A stretch of DNA of 64,000 bases from Paracoccaceae bacterium. Lineage in GTDB: Bacteria > Pseudomonadota > Alphaproteobacteria > Rhodobacterales > Rhodobacteraceae. The stretch is taken from positions 1 through 64,000 of the forward strand of contig WOUW01000002.1 in the NCBI GenBank assembly GCA_009773055.1, given 5' to 3'. The notes beneath the pieces are model-generated. The model was not told where the DNA came from, did not search any database, and saw nothing but the letters and a program-made list of their open reading frames with translations. Positions 8,638 through 18,518 of the stretch are shown here, piece after piece (positions within the stretch are counted from its first letter, which is position 1; every line of letters begins with the position of its first letter). The translations under genes were made by a program, and so were the position numbers.

Positions 8638-11044
8638 CCCTCCGCACTGCCATCAGCACCCGCTCTGCCGTCGCCGGAGCATCCAGTGCCGGATAGACCG
8701 ACCCATCCCCGCACGCCGCCACCGCATCCGACAGCGCATACAGCGCCGAGATCCCCAGCATGAACGGCGGCTCCCCCACCGCCTTGGACTTGCCCACCGC
8801 ATCCTCCCGATTAGGCTTGCCCCACAGCGCCACGTTGAACACGTCAGGCCGGTCAGAACAGGCCGGGATCTTGTAGGTGCTGGGCGCGTGCGTCGAAAGC
8901 CGTCCCTTCCCGTCCCACACAAGCTCCTCGGTCGTCAGCCAGCCCGCCCCCTGCACATAAGCCCCTTCCACCTGGCCCATATCCAAAGCCGGGTTCAGCG
9001 AGGTCCCGGTGTCGTGCAGCAGATCCGCCCGCAAAATCCGGTTCTCCCCGGTCAGCCGGTCAATCACCACTTCGGTCACCGCCGCCCCATAGGCGAAGTA
9101 GAAGAACGGCCGCCCCGTCCCCTTCACCCGATCCCAGATAATCTTCGGCGTCGCGTAATACCCGGTCGAGGACAGCGACACCCGCGCCTGATAGGCCCAG
9201 GCTACCACCCGCGCCCAGTCATAGACCTCGCCCGCAACCTTCACCGTCCCATCCACGAACTTCACCGTGGACGGCTTCACCTGATGCTTCTCGGCAATGA
9301 ACTCTGCCAGCCGTCCGCGAATGGTCTCCGCAGCCGCCTTCGCCGCCATCCCGTTCAGGTCCGACCCCGAGGACGCCGCCGTGGCCGAGGTGTTCGGCAC
9401 CTTACCGGTATCCGTCGCCGTGATCTTCACCAGCCCCACATCGACCCCAAAGACCGACGCCGTCACCTGCGCCACCTTCTGGAACAGCCCCTGTCCCATC
9501 TCGGTCCCGCCGTGGTTCAGCGCGATGGACCCGTCCTGATAGACATGCACCAGGGCCCCCGCCTGGTTCAGCCAGGTCAGCGTGAACGAAATCCCGAACT
9601 TCACTGGCGTCAGCGCGATTCCCCGCTTCAGCACCGGCGACCGCTTGTTCCACTCCGCGATCTCCGCCTTCCGCGCCCGGTAGTCGCTGGTCCGCTCCAA
9701 CTCCGCCACCAGCTCATGCCCGATGAAATCCTCCACCGGCATATGGTACGGCGTCGTCTGCACCCGCCCATCCGGCGGCAGGTCATGCGACCCCACCGGA
9801 AGCGCCGCCCCGCGTGACGTCAAGTCGTCCCCACTCGCGGCTTTCTTCTGTTCCCAAATATCCTCTGGGGGTCCGGGGGGCGAAGCGCCCCCGGGGGTGG
9901 CCATCCCGCGATAGAAGTTGGCCTTGCGCACCTCCAGCGGCTCACGGCCCACCACGAAGGCCACATGGTCCATCACCCGTTCGATCCCCACCATCCCCTG
10001 AGGGCCCCCGAACCCGCGATAGGCCGTGGCACTGCAGGTGTTGGTCTTCAGCCGATGCGACTCAATCCGGATGTGCGGCAGGTGATAGCAGTTGTCCGCA
10101 TGCAGCATCGCCCGGTCTGCCACGGGCAAGCTCAGGTCCTGAGACCAGCCGCAGCGGAAGAGATGCGTGAATTCCAGCCCAAGGATGCGGCCCTCGCCGT
10201 CCACCCCAGCCCGGTACAAAATCCGCAGATCATGCCGCTTCCCTGTAATGACCATGTCGTCATCCCGGTCATAGCGCATCCGGCAGGGCCGCCCCGTCAG
10301 ACGCGCCGCCACCGCACAGGCAATCGCCAAAGCGTTCCCCTGAGACTCCTTGCCCCCGAATCCCCCACCCATCCGCCGCACTTCCACGCGAACGGAACTC
10401 ATCGGCAGATGCAAAGCATGCGCCACCTTGTGCTGCACTTCCGTCGGATGCTGGGTCGAGGAATGGACAACCATGTCGCCCCCCTCCTGCGGCAGCGCCG
10501 CCGCGACCTGCCCCTCCAGATAGAAGTGCTCCTGACCGCCAACCTCGAACGATCCCTCCACGACGCGCGCAGCCGTCTCGATGGCGCGGGAAGCATCCCC
10601 CTTCGCCCAGATCACCGGCCCCTGCTCGAACCGGCTGTTCGCCGCCAGCGCCTCGTCCACCGTCAGCAGCGCAGGCAACTCACGATAGGACACCTTCCCC
10701 AGCCGCGCTGCCTTCCGCGCCGCCAAGTGGCTGTCCGCCACCACCAGAAACACCGGCTGCCCGACGTAGTGGACCATGCCCACGGCAAGCAATGGCTCGT
10801 CATGCGCCGAGGGCGAGCAATCCGGCATGTCCGGCAAATCTTCCGCCGACAGCACCGCCACCACGCCCGGCGCAGACCGCACTGCTGACAAATCCACCCC
10901 TGTGATCTCGCCATGCGCGACCGAAGACAGCCCGAACGCCAGATGCAGCGCATTCGCCGGGAACGACAGATCGTCGATGTACCGCGCCTGCCCGGTCACA
11001 TGCAGCGGCGCCGCGTCATGCGGCAAGGGTTTGCCCATGCTCAT
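8624..11044 (-). CDS. xdhB: Xanthine dehydrogenase molybdopterin-binding subunit XdhB
   Basis: RRMGGGFGGKESQ, AYRGFGGPQGM, NHGGTEMGQGL; overlaps xdhA. Confidence 0.93.
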   Translation of the reverse strand: MSMGKPLPHDAAPLHVTGQARYIDDLSFPANALHLAFGLSSVAHGEITGVDLSAVRSAPGVVAVLSAEDLPDMPDCSPSAHDEPLLAVGMVHYVGQPVFLVVADSHLAARKAARLGKVSYRELPALLTVDEALAANSRFEQGPVIWAKGDASRAIETAARVVEGSFEVGGQEHFYLEGQVAAALPQEGGDMVVHSSTQHPTEVQHKVAHALHLPMSSVRVEVRRMGGGFGGKESQGNALAIACAVAARLTGRPCRMRYDRDDDMVITGKRHDLRILYRAGVDGEGRILGLEFTHLFRCGWSQDLSLPVADRAMLHADNCYHLPHIRIESHRLKTNTCSATAYRGFGGPQGMVGIERVMDHVAFVVGREPLEVRKANFYRGMATPGGASPPGPPEDIWEQKKAASGDDLTSRGAALPVGSHDLPPDGRVQTTPYHMPVEDFIGHELVAELERTSDYRARKAEIAEWNKRSPVLKRGIALTPVKFGISFTLTWLNQAGALVHVYQDGSIALNHGGTEMGQGLFQKVAQVTASVFGVDVGLVKITATDTGKVPNTSATAASSGSDLNGMAAKAAAETIRGRLAEFIAEKHQVKPSTVKFVDGTVKVAGEVYDWARVVAWAYQARVSLSSTGYYATPKIIWDRVKGTGRPFFYFAYGAAVTEVVIDRLTGENRILRADLLHDTGTSLNPALDMGQVEGAYVQGAGWLTTEELVWDGKGRLSTHAPSTYKIPACSDRPDVFNVALWGKPNREDAVGKSKAVGEPPFMLGISALYALSDAVAACGDGSVYPALDAPATAERVLMAVRRVERV
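9841..9896. repeat. Palindromic repeat (family 2, intragenic copy in xdhB)
   Basis: ctttcttctgttcccaaatatcctctgggggtccggggggcgaagcgcccccggggg; related copies at 30134..30180 and 32551..32595. Confidence 0.75.
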
Positions 11045-12417
11045 GGCGTCACCTCCAGCACCGACACCGGCACGCCGTTCAGGTCATGGAAATACCGCCG
11101 CATCAGGTTCTGCGCCGTCAGCATCCGATACCCTGCCGAGGCCCGCATATCGGTCAGCGGAGCGAAATCTCCCGCCATCGCCTCCGCCGCATCCTCTACG
11201 GTCGTCTCGACCCACGGCTTCCCAACCATGGCCGCCTCGGCCAGGGACGCCCGCTTCGGCACCCCTGCCATCCCGCCGAATGCGATCCGGGCGGACGTCA
11301 CCACGCCCCCCTCGACCACCACATTGAAACACCCGCAAACCGCCGAGATATCCTGATCGAACCGCTTGGAAATCTTGTAGCACCGCAGGTCAGGCGCGAA
11401 CTCCGGGAACGACACCCCCGCCACGAACTCGCCGGGCCTCCGGTCCTGCTTGCGATACTCAAGGAAGAACGCCTCGAGGGGAATCGACCGCATCTCATCG
11501 CCCCGCCGCAGATGCAGCGTCGCCCCCAGCGCAATCAAAGCCGGCGGTCCGTCCCCGATGGGCGAGCCATTGGCGATATTCCCCCCAATCGTCGCCGCAT
11601 TGCGCACCTGCACCGACGCATAGCGCCGCAACAGCTCGCCAAACGAGGGCAACCGCTCCGCAACCGCATCGCGCAGCGCGCTGATCGTGACACAAGCGCC
11701 GACATGCAGCTGCCCGCCCTGCACCTCGATTCCCTTGAGGTCCTCGACGCCATTCAGGAACGCCACCGGCCGCAAATCGCGAAGCTGCTTTGTCACCCAA
11801 AGCCCTACGTCCGTCGCCCCGGCTACCAGCACCGCATCGGGGTTGGCCAGATACCATTCGGCCAGCGCGTCGGAGTCCGCAGGCCGGAACACCCCCGCCT
11901 CTCCCGCCGCGAACCCGGCCACCGCCGCCCGATCCGCTGTCATCCACTCCGGCACAGCCTCGCCCGCCGCCGCCTCTGCCGCCCGCACGATGGGCGCATA
12001 CCCCGTGCACCGGCACAGGTTCCCTGCCAGTTGGTCATCGTGATCCGTGGCGCCATTCAGATGCGCCACGGCCATGCTGACCACGAACCCCGGCGTGCAG
12101 AACCCGCACTGCGACCCATGATGCGCGACCATCGCCGCCTGCACCGGATGCATCTCGCCATCAGGCCCTGAGACACCCTCGACCGTCCGCACCGCCTTTC
12201 CATGCAGCTGCGGCAGGAACAGGATGCAGGCGTTCAGCGCCTTCGACCCTTCGGCATCGGTGACCATCACCGTGCAGGCCCCGCAGTCGCCCTCGTTGCA
12301 GCCTTCCTTGGTGCCGCGCAGGCCCCGCGTGTCACGCAGCCAGTCCAGCAGGGTCCGCGTCGGGGCTTCCCCTTCGATGCGAACCGGCGTTCCGTTCAAC
12401 AGAAACGCTATGCTCAT
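11041..12417 (-). CDS. xdhA: Xanthine dehydrogenase small subunit XdhA (2Fe-2S/FAD)
   Basis: GCNEGDCGACTV, CGFCTPGFV, NLCRCTGYAPI iron-sulfur motifs; FAD-binding domain C-terminal. Confidence 0.93.
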   Translation of the reverse strand: MSIAFLLNGTPVRIEGEAPTRTLLDWLRDTRGLRGTKEGCNEGDCGACTVMVTDAEGSKALNACILFLPQLHGKAVRTVEGVSGPDGEMHPVQAAMVAHHGSQCGFCTPGFVVSMAVAHLNGATDHDDQLAGNLCRCTGYAPIVRAAEAAAGEAVPEWMTADRAAVAGFAAGEAGVFRPADSDALAEWYLANPDAVLVAGATDVGLWVTKQLRDLRPVAFLNGVEDLKGIEVQGGQLHVGACVTISALRDAVAERLPSFGELLRRYASVQVRNAATIGGNIANGSPIGDGPPALIALGATLHLRRGDEMRSIPLEAFFLEYRKQDRRPGEFVAGVSFPEFAPDLRCYKISKRFDQDISAVCGCFNVVVEGGVVTSARIAFGGMAGVPKRASLAEAAMVGKPWVETTVEDAAEAMAGDFAPLTDMRASAGYRMLTAQNLMRRYFHDLNGVPVSVLEVTP

Positions 12418-12714
12418 TCGTCAGTCCGCCGCGGTCTCCCCGGTTGGAGCAGTCTGCGTGGTCGCCCGATGCGGCGTAAAGCGACCCACGCGCCCCTTGT
12501 ATATTTATCAGTCCATCAAGCGCGGCCCTGCGATTCAAGGCAAGAACAAACTCGTCGGGAAAAGACGAAGCTGTTTTCATGATTTGCCGAAAATTCGGGC
12601 GCCTGAAGCCGCCATCCAGCGCAATGACGCAGGGTAAGGCATCCCCTACTCGCCACCGCGAGCGCTTGGGACTATTCGCTCTTCACCACTTTATTCTTCG
12701 TATGGATAATTCAA

Positions 12715-13254
12715 ATGGATCTCGCAATCCTCCTCAAGTTCGCCCACGTCATCGCTGCTGTCCTCTGGGTCGGTGGCGGTTTCACCATGATCATCGCAGG
12801 CATTGTCCTTGCCGGTCGTTCGACTGCCGAGACGCAGCTTGCCGTGGTCCGCGCCACGGTGCTTCTGGCGCCGCGGCTCTTTGTCCCGTTCAGCGTTTTC
12901 ACGCTGGCCTCGGGTGTTGCGCTCCTGTTCATCGCCGGTTGGGGCTGGCAACCCTTCACCGTCCTCGGCCTTGCGGGAGTGGTCTTCACCGCAGCTTTTG
13001 GCGCCCTTGTCCTCGGCCCGTCCTGTGAACGCGCCCTGAAGCTGGCCGACACCCACGGGGCCGAGGCGGCGATCCCCTCGCTCCGCCGCGTCCAGCGCGT
13101 GGCGATGATGGACTACGCCGTCCAGTTCGCCATCATCTTCCTGATGGTCGTGAAACCCAGCTGGAGCGATTTTGCCGTTTTCGGCGGCATCGCCTCGATC
13201 ATCGTCCTGGCCGCTCTGGCCGCGCTGCGCCCGATCCCGCGCGTGACCATCTAA
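12715..13254 (+). CDS. DUF2269-type integral membrane protein
   Basis: MDLAILLKFAHVIAAVLWVGGGF, four or more hydrophobic segments. Confidence 0.7.
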   Translation: MDLAILLKFAHVIAAVLWVGGGFTMIIAGIVLAGRSTAETQLAVVRATVLLAPRLFVPFSVFTLASGVALLFIAGWGWQPFTVLGLAGVVFTAAFGALVLGPSCERALKLADTHGAEAAIPSLRRVQRVAMMDYAVQFAIIFLMVVKPSWSDFAVFGGIASIIVLAALAALRPIPRVTI

Positions 13255-13295
13255 GGGGTCTTCCCCCACCGCGCCGGGCCGGGTAACCCTATCCC

Positions 13296-16200
13296 ATGCC
13301 CGGCGCACATCCCCGATACGTTCACCTTCGCACCCACACTGAACACTCGCTTCTCGAAGGCGCAGTGCCGGTGAAAAAGCTGGTCGACCTCTGCGTCAAG
13401 GCGCAGATGCCCGCCGTCGCCGTGACCGACACGAACAACATGTTCGCAGCACTTGAGTTCTCCGTCACCGCGGTGGGGGCAGGGGTCCAGCCCATCATCG
13501 GCTGCCAGATCTCCATCGCCCACGACCCTGCCCAGCCTGGTGAAAAGCCCCGGTCCCCTGCGCCAATCGTTTTGCTGGCCCAGGACGAACAGGGCTATAT
13601 GAACCTGATGCGGCTCAACACCCGGCTTTACATCGACGGGTCAATGACCGGCTCTGCAAATCTGCCGCAAGTGACCCTCGGCGAGTTGGCCCAGAACGCC
13701 GACGGCATCATCTGCCTGACCGGCGGCCCGGAAGGCCCCCTCGGCCGTTTCCACGCGACTGGCCAGCAGGCCAAGGCCCGCGCAATCCTCGAACGTCTTG
13801 CCGCGATCTATCCGAACCGCCTCTATGTCGAACTGCAACGCCATCCCGGCCCGGGCGGGGCGCTGCCGGAACACGAGGCGCTTGCCGAACGCGGTGCCAT
13901 CGACCTGGCTTATGAACTGGGCCTGCCCATCGTTGCAACCAACGACGTCTACTTCCCAAAGACCGAGATGTATGAGGCGCACGACGCCCTGATCTGCATC
14001 GCCGAGGGGGCTTACGTCGACCAGCAGCAGCCCCGCCGCCGCCTGACGCCGCAGCACTATTTCAAGTCCGAATCCGAGATGGCCGCCCTGTTCGCCGACT
14101 TGCCCGAAGCGCTTGAAAACACCATCGAGATCGCGAAGCGCTGCGCCTACGCCGTCCAGAAGCGCAAGCCGATCCTGCCGAAATTCGCCGATGACGAGGT
14201 GAACGAACTTCGCCGTCAGGCCAACGAAGGCTTGCAGGCCCGCCTCAAGGTGATCCCCCATTCCGCCACGCCCGAGGACTACCAGGCCCGCCTCGATTTC
14301 GAGCTTGGGATCATCGAAAAGATGGGCTTCCCCGGCTATTTCCTGATCGTGGCCGACTTCATCAAATGGGCCAAGGATCACAACATCCCTGTCGGTCCGG
14401 GCCGGGGTTCGGGGGCCGGTTCTCTTGTCGCCTATGCGCTGACGATCACCGACCTTGACCCTTTGCGCTATGCGCTTCTGTTCGAACGCTTCCTGAACCC
14501 CGAACGCGTCTCGATGCCCGACTTCGACATCGACTTCTGCATGGACCGCCGGGAAGAGGTGATCACTTACGTCCAGAACCGCTATGGCCGCGACAAGGTG
14601 GCCCAGATCATCACCTTCGGTGCGCTTCTGTCCAAGGCCGCCGTGCGCGACGTTGGCCGCGTGCTGCAAATGTCCTACGGCCACGTCGACAAGCTGTCGA
14701 AGATGATCCCGGTCGAAGGCGTCAAACCCGTCAGCATCACCAAGGCGCTGGCCGACGAACCCCGCCTCCGCGAGGCCGCGAAGGAAGAGGTCGTCAAACG
14801 CCTCCTCGACTATGCCGAAAAGATCGAAGGCCTCTACCGCAACGCCTCCACCCACGCCGCAGGCGTGGTGATCGGCGACCGCCCCTTGGACCAACTGGTC
14901 CCCCTCTACCGCGACCCGCGTTCGGACATGCCTGCCACCCAGTTCAACATGAAATGGGTCGAAGCTGCGGGTCTGGTGAAGTTCGACTTCCTCGGGTTGA
15001 AGACCCTGACCGTGATCCAGAACGCGATGGACCTCCTCGCCCTGCGCGGCATCAGCTTCGACATCAACCTGATCCCGCTCGATGACAAGCCGTCCTACGA
15101 CCTCTACGCCGCCGCCAAGACCGTTGCCGTCTTCCAGGTGGAAAGCTCGGGCATGATGGACGCGCTCCGGCGCATGAAACCCACCTGCATCGAGGATATC
15201 GTCGCCCTCGTGGCCCTCTATCGCCCCGGCCCGATGGAGAACATCCCGACCTACTGCGAGGTGAAGAATGGCCTCCGCGATCTGGAATCGATCCACCCGA
15301 CCATCGACCACATCCTTGCCGAAACCCAGGGCATCATCGTCTACCAGGAACAGGTGATGCAGATCGCGCAGGTCATGGCGGGCTACTCCCTTGGCGGTGC
15401 CGACCTTCTCCGCCGCGCAATGGGCAAGAAGAACCCCGAGGAAATGGCCCGCGAACGCCCCAAGTTCATCGAAGGCGCGAAGGCCACCCACAATATCCCG
15501 GCGGCCAAGGCGGGCGAGGTGTTCGACCTCCTCGAAAAGTTCGCCAACTACGGCTTCAACAAGTCCCACGCCGCCGCCTATGCCGTGGTCAGCTACCAGA
15601 CCGCCTACCTCAAGGCCAACTACCCCGCCGAGTTCATGGCGGCCGTGATGAACTGCGATATTCACCTCACCGACAAGCTCGCCGTCTACAAACGTGAGGT
15701 CGACAAGCTTGGCCTGAAAACCGTCGCCCCCTGCGTCAACGCCAGCCTCGCCACATTCACCGTCCGCGACGGCGCGATCGTCTACGGACTTGGCGCGCTG
15801 AAAAACGTGGGCGTCGACGCGATGCAGCTGATCGTCACCGCGCGGCAAGACAAACCCTTCGCCACCCTCTTCGACTTCGCCCGCCGCGTGGACCTCAAGC
15901 GCATCGGCAAGCGCCCCCTCGAAATGCTGGCCCGCGCCGGCGCGTTCGACCAGCTCGACTCCAACCGCGCCCGCGTGTTCGAGGCGCTCGACCCCCTCGT
16001 CGCCTACTCCGCCGCGATCCACGAAGCTCAGGCCTCCTCGCAAGTCTCGCTTTTCGGCAGCGCCGGGGCCGACATCCCCGAACCCCGGCTGCCGTTCCGC
16101 GACGACTGGCTTGCCGTTGAACGCCTGGCGCAGGAACACCAGGCTGTCGGCTTCTACCTTTCCGGCCACCCCCTCGACGACTACATGTCAGCCCTCCGCC

Positions 16201-16742
16201 GAAAGGGTGTCGAGACGCTCGCCCAGGTTACCCTCAAGGCAGAACGCGGCCCCTGCATCGCGAAACTCGCCGGGTCGGTGTCATCGCGACAGGAGCGCAA
16301 GTCCGCCCGCGGCAACCGTTTTGCTTTCGTCCAGCTCTCCGACCCGACCGGCCTATACGAAGTCACCTGCTTCTCCGAAGTGCTGGAAGCTTCGCGCGAT
16401 TTCCTTGATGCCGGGCAGAACGTCGTCCTGACGGTCAAGGCGGAACTGGAAGGCGAAAGCCTCAAGCTTCTGGCGCAGTCGGTCGCGCCCATCGACGCTG
16501 TTGCCGCTCAGGCCGGGGCCGCCGATTTGCGCATCCACCTCAGCCGACCCGAGGCTGTCGTCTCGCTCGCAGCCCTTCTGGCCCGGGTCGAAGGCCGCAC
16601 CCGCGCCGCGATCACGCTTTGCGTCACTGATGCCCAGGGCCGCGAAGTCGACATTGCGCTTCCCGACACCTACCCGATCACCCCACAGATCAAGGGCGCG
16701 ATCAAGGCAGTGCAGGGAGTGATGGCGGTCGAGGAAATCTGA
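13296..16742 (+). CDS. dnaE: DNA polymerase III subunit alpha
   Basis: 1148 aa; FVHLRTHTEHSLLEGA-type PHP start, PDFDIDFCMDRREEVI, GRGSGAGSLVAYAL, NKSHAAAYAVVSYQTAYLKANYPAEFMAA. Confidence 0.97.
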   Translation: MPGAHPRYVHLRTHTEHSLLEGAVPVKKLVDLCVKAQMPAVAVTDTNNMFAALEFSVTAVGAGVQPIIGCQISIAHDPAQPGEKPRSPAPIVLLAQDEQGYMNLMRLNTRLYIDGSMTGSANLPQVTLGELAQNADGIICLTGGPEGPLGRFHATGQQAKARAILERLAAIYPNRLYVELQRHPGPGGALPEHEALAERGAIDLAYELGLPIVATNDVYFPKTEMYEAHDALICIAEGAYVDQQQPRRRLTPQHYFKSESEMAALFADLPEALENTIEIAKRCAYAVQKRKPILPKFADDEVNELRRQANEGLQARLKVIPHSATPEDYQARLDFELGIIEKMGFPGYFLIVADFIKWAKDHNIPVGPGRGSGAGSLVAYALTITDLDPLRYALLFERFLNPERVSMPDFDIDFCMDRREEVITYVQNRYGRDKVAQIITFGALLSKAAVRDVGRVLQMSYGHVDKLSKMIPVEGVKPVSITKALADEPRLREAAKEEVVKRLLDYAEKIEGLYRNASTHAAGVVIGDRPLDQLVPLYRDPRSDMPATQFNMKWVEAAGLVKFDFLGLKTLTVIQNAMDLLALRGISFDINLIPLDDKPSYDLYAAAKTVAVFQVESSGMMDALRRMKPTCIEDIVALVALYRPGPMENIPTYCEVKNGLRDLESIHPTIDHILAETQGIIVYQEQVMQIAQVMAGYSLGGADLLRRAMGKKNPEEMARERPKFIEGAKATHNIPAAKAGEVFDLLEKFANYGFNKSHAAAYAVVSYQTAYLKANYPAEFMAAVMNCDIHLTDKLAVYKREVDKLGLKTVAPCVNASLATFTVRDGAIVYGLGALKNVGVDAMQLIVTARQDKPFATLFDFARRVDLKRIGKRPLEMLARAGAFDQLDSNRARVFEALDPLVAYSAAIHEAQASSQVSLFGSAGADIPEPRLPFRDDWLAVERLAQEHQAVGFYLSGHPLDDYMSALRRKGVETLAQVTLKAERGPCIAKLAGSVSSRQERKSARGNRFAFVQLSDPTGLYEVTCFSEVLEASRDFLDAGQNVVLTVKAELEGESLKLLAQSVAPIDAVAAQAGAADLRIHLSRPEAVVSLAALLARVEGRTRAAITLCVTDAQGREVDIALPDTYPITPQIKGAIKAVQGVMAVEEI

Positions 16743-16831
16743 CCTCCGACCCGATTCGATCAGCCAGATAGTCAAACGTCCACTCAGGCCAAGCTTGGAC
16801 AGGGCAGGGTCTGCATTGAACTTCTGGTTAC

Positions 16832-16861
16832 TGTAGACAACATGTATTATGAAAGTCTACA
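16832..16861. promoter_or_regulatory. Candidate GntR operator (inverted repeat)
   Basis: TGTAGAC-N16-GTCTACA, perfect 7-bp inverted repeat directly upstream of the GntR gene. Confidence 0.55.
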
Positions 16862-16883
16862 AAGTCCCGACTCACCCGGCAGG

Positions 16884-17615
16884 ATGGCACCCGTGGACAT
16901 CGACCCGCGCAGCAAGAAGACGCTTTGCCTGGAAGACCTGCGCCGCAGGGTTCTAACTCAGGCGCTGGAACCGGGCGTCTATATGGACGAAACGGAGCTT
17001 TCGGAAATTTACGGCATATCCCGCCCGCCCCTGCGCGAGGTGCTGCGCCAGTTGGCCGGTGAAGGCTATGTTGTCCTGCACGAAAACCGGGGCGCGCAGG
17101 TCGCGCCGATGACCCACAAGACCCTGCGCAACTTCTTCGTCGCCGCCCCGATGATCTATGCCGCCACCACGAGACTGGCCGCCGAGCATGCGACTGCGGC
17201 CCAGATCGTCCGTCTCAAGGAATGCCAATGGGCCTTCCGGCAGGCGATCAAGTCCGGCGACGCCGCAGAACGCGCTCTTGGCAACGAACGCTTTCACTCG
17301 CTGATCGGCGAAATGGCCGACAACGAATACCTGACGCCTTCTCTGCGCCGCCTGCTGATCGACCACACTCGCATCGGCATGACCTTCTACAACCCACGCA
17401 AATTGGCGCTTGCCCCGCAGCGCGAGCTTGCTGCCGACCAGCACGACCAGTTCATCGCCCTGATAGAGACCGGAGACGCCGACGCCGCCGCCGACCTCGC
17501 CGTCGCACATTGGGAGCTTTCCCGCGCCCAGATCGAAAGCTTCGTCACCCCCGACAGCATCACCATCCCCCTTGGCCGCGCGCCGGGGCAGGCAGAGACA
17601 GGAGGAGCCTCATGA
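16884..17615 (+). CDS. GntR-family (FadR-like) transcriptional regulator
   Basis: VLTQALEPGVYMDETELSEIYGISRPPLREVLRQLAGEGYVVLHENRGAQV winged-helix signature; ORF opens at 16842 but that start lies inside the inverted repeat. Confidence 0.9.
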   Translation: MAPVDIDPRSKKTLCLEDLRRRVLTQALEPGVYMDETELSEIYGISRPPLREVLRQLAGEGYVVLHENRGAQVAPMTHKTLRNFFVAAPMIYAATTRLAAEHATAAQIVRLKECQWAFRQAIKSGDAAERALGNERFHSLIGEMADNEYLTPSLRRLLIDHTRIGMTFYNPRKLALAPQRELAADQHDQFIALIETGDADAAADLAVAHWELSRAQIESFVTPDSITIPLGRAPGQAETGGAS

Positions 17616-18514
17616 CGTTCGAGGGCATCTACACCCCCGCCATCACCCCGCACCGCAAGGACGGCTCTATCGACCAGGACGCCTTCGTCGCGCAGATCGA
17701 ATACCTGATCGCCGCCGGGGTCCACGGCATCATCAACGGCGGCTCGACCGGCGAATACTACGCCCAGTCGATGAACGAACGGCTGGAAATGGCCAGCATT
17801 GCCCGCGAGGTAACGAAAGGCCGCGTTCCCCTGATGGTCGGCACCGTGGCGATCCGGCTGGACGACAGCATTGCCATGGCCGAACACGCCGCCAAGATCG
17901 GCGCCGACTCGATCCTTGTCGGCTCGCCGCCTTACGCCGTCCCCACCGAACAGGAAAACGCGCTGAACGCGCTGGCCATCGACCGTGCGGCGAACCTGCC
18001 GATCATGCTTTACAACTACCCCGGTCGCATGGGCATCAACATGGGTGAGCAATTCCTCGACCGCGTCGGACGTTCCGCCAACTTCTGCGCCATCAAGGAA
18101 TCCTCGGGCGACATCAACCGCGTGCACCTCCTTGCCCGCGACTACCCGCATATCCGGATGTCATGCGGCATGGACGACCAGGCGCTGGAATTCTTCGCCT
18201 GGGGCTCCCGCTCCTGGGTCTGCGGCGGGTCGAACTTCCTGCCCGCAGAACATCTCGCCCTCTACAAAGCCTGTGTCATCGACGGCAACTTCGACAAGGG
18301 CCGCCGGATCATGTCGGCCCTGATGCCGTTGATGCGGGTGCTCGAACAGGGCGGCAAGTTCATCCAGTGCATCAAGCACGGCTGCGAGATGATGGGCCAG
18401 TATGCCGGCCCCACGCGCGCCCCGCTCAAAAGCCTGAACAAGGAAGAAAAGCGCCAGCTGGACCAGATCGTCCGCGTCCTTCAGACCACCATCGCCCAGA
18501 TCGTTGCAGAGTAG
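17612..18514 (+). CDS. Dihydrodipicolinate synthase family protein (DapA-like aldolase/lyase)
   Basis: GIYTPAITPHRKDGSID, GIINGGSTGEYYAQS, LYNYPGRMGINM, AIKESSGDINR (Schiff-base Lys context). Confidence 0.92.
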   Translation: MTFEGIYTPAITPHRKDGSIDQDAFVAQIEYLIAAGVHGIINGGSTGEYYAQSMNERLEMASIAREVTKGRVPLMVGTVAIRLDDSIAMAEHAAKIGADSILVGSPPYAVPTEQENALNALAIDRAANLPIMLYNYPGRMGINMGEQFLDRVGRSANFCAIKESSGDINRVHLLARDYPHIRMSCGMDDQALEFFAWGSRSWVCGGSNFLPAEHLALYKACVIDGNFDKGRRIMSALMPLMRVLEQGGKFIQCIKHGCEMMGQYAGPTRAPLKSLNKEEKRQLDQIVRVLQTTIAQIVAE

Positions 18515-18518
18515 CCCT

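Noticed and set aside
12418-12714. Non-coding region upstream of xdhA considered as a riboswitch
   Set aside because: No recognisable conserved riboswitch core; would need a covariance-model search
13641-16169. 842-aa minus-strand ORF
   Set aside because: Fully antisense to dnaE, low-complexity V/D/G/H-rich translation
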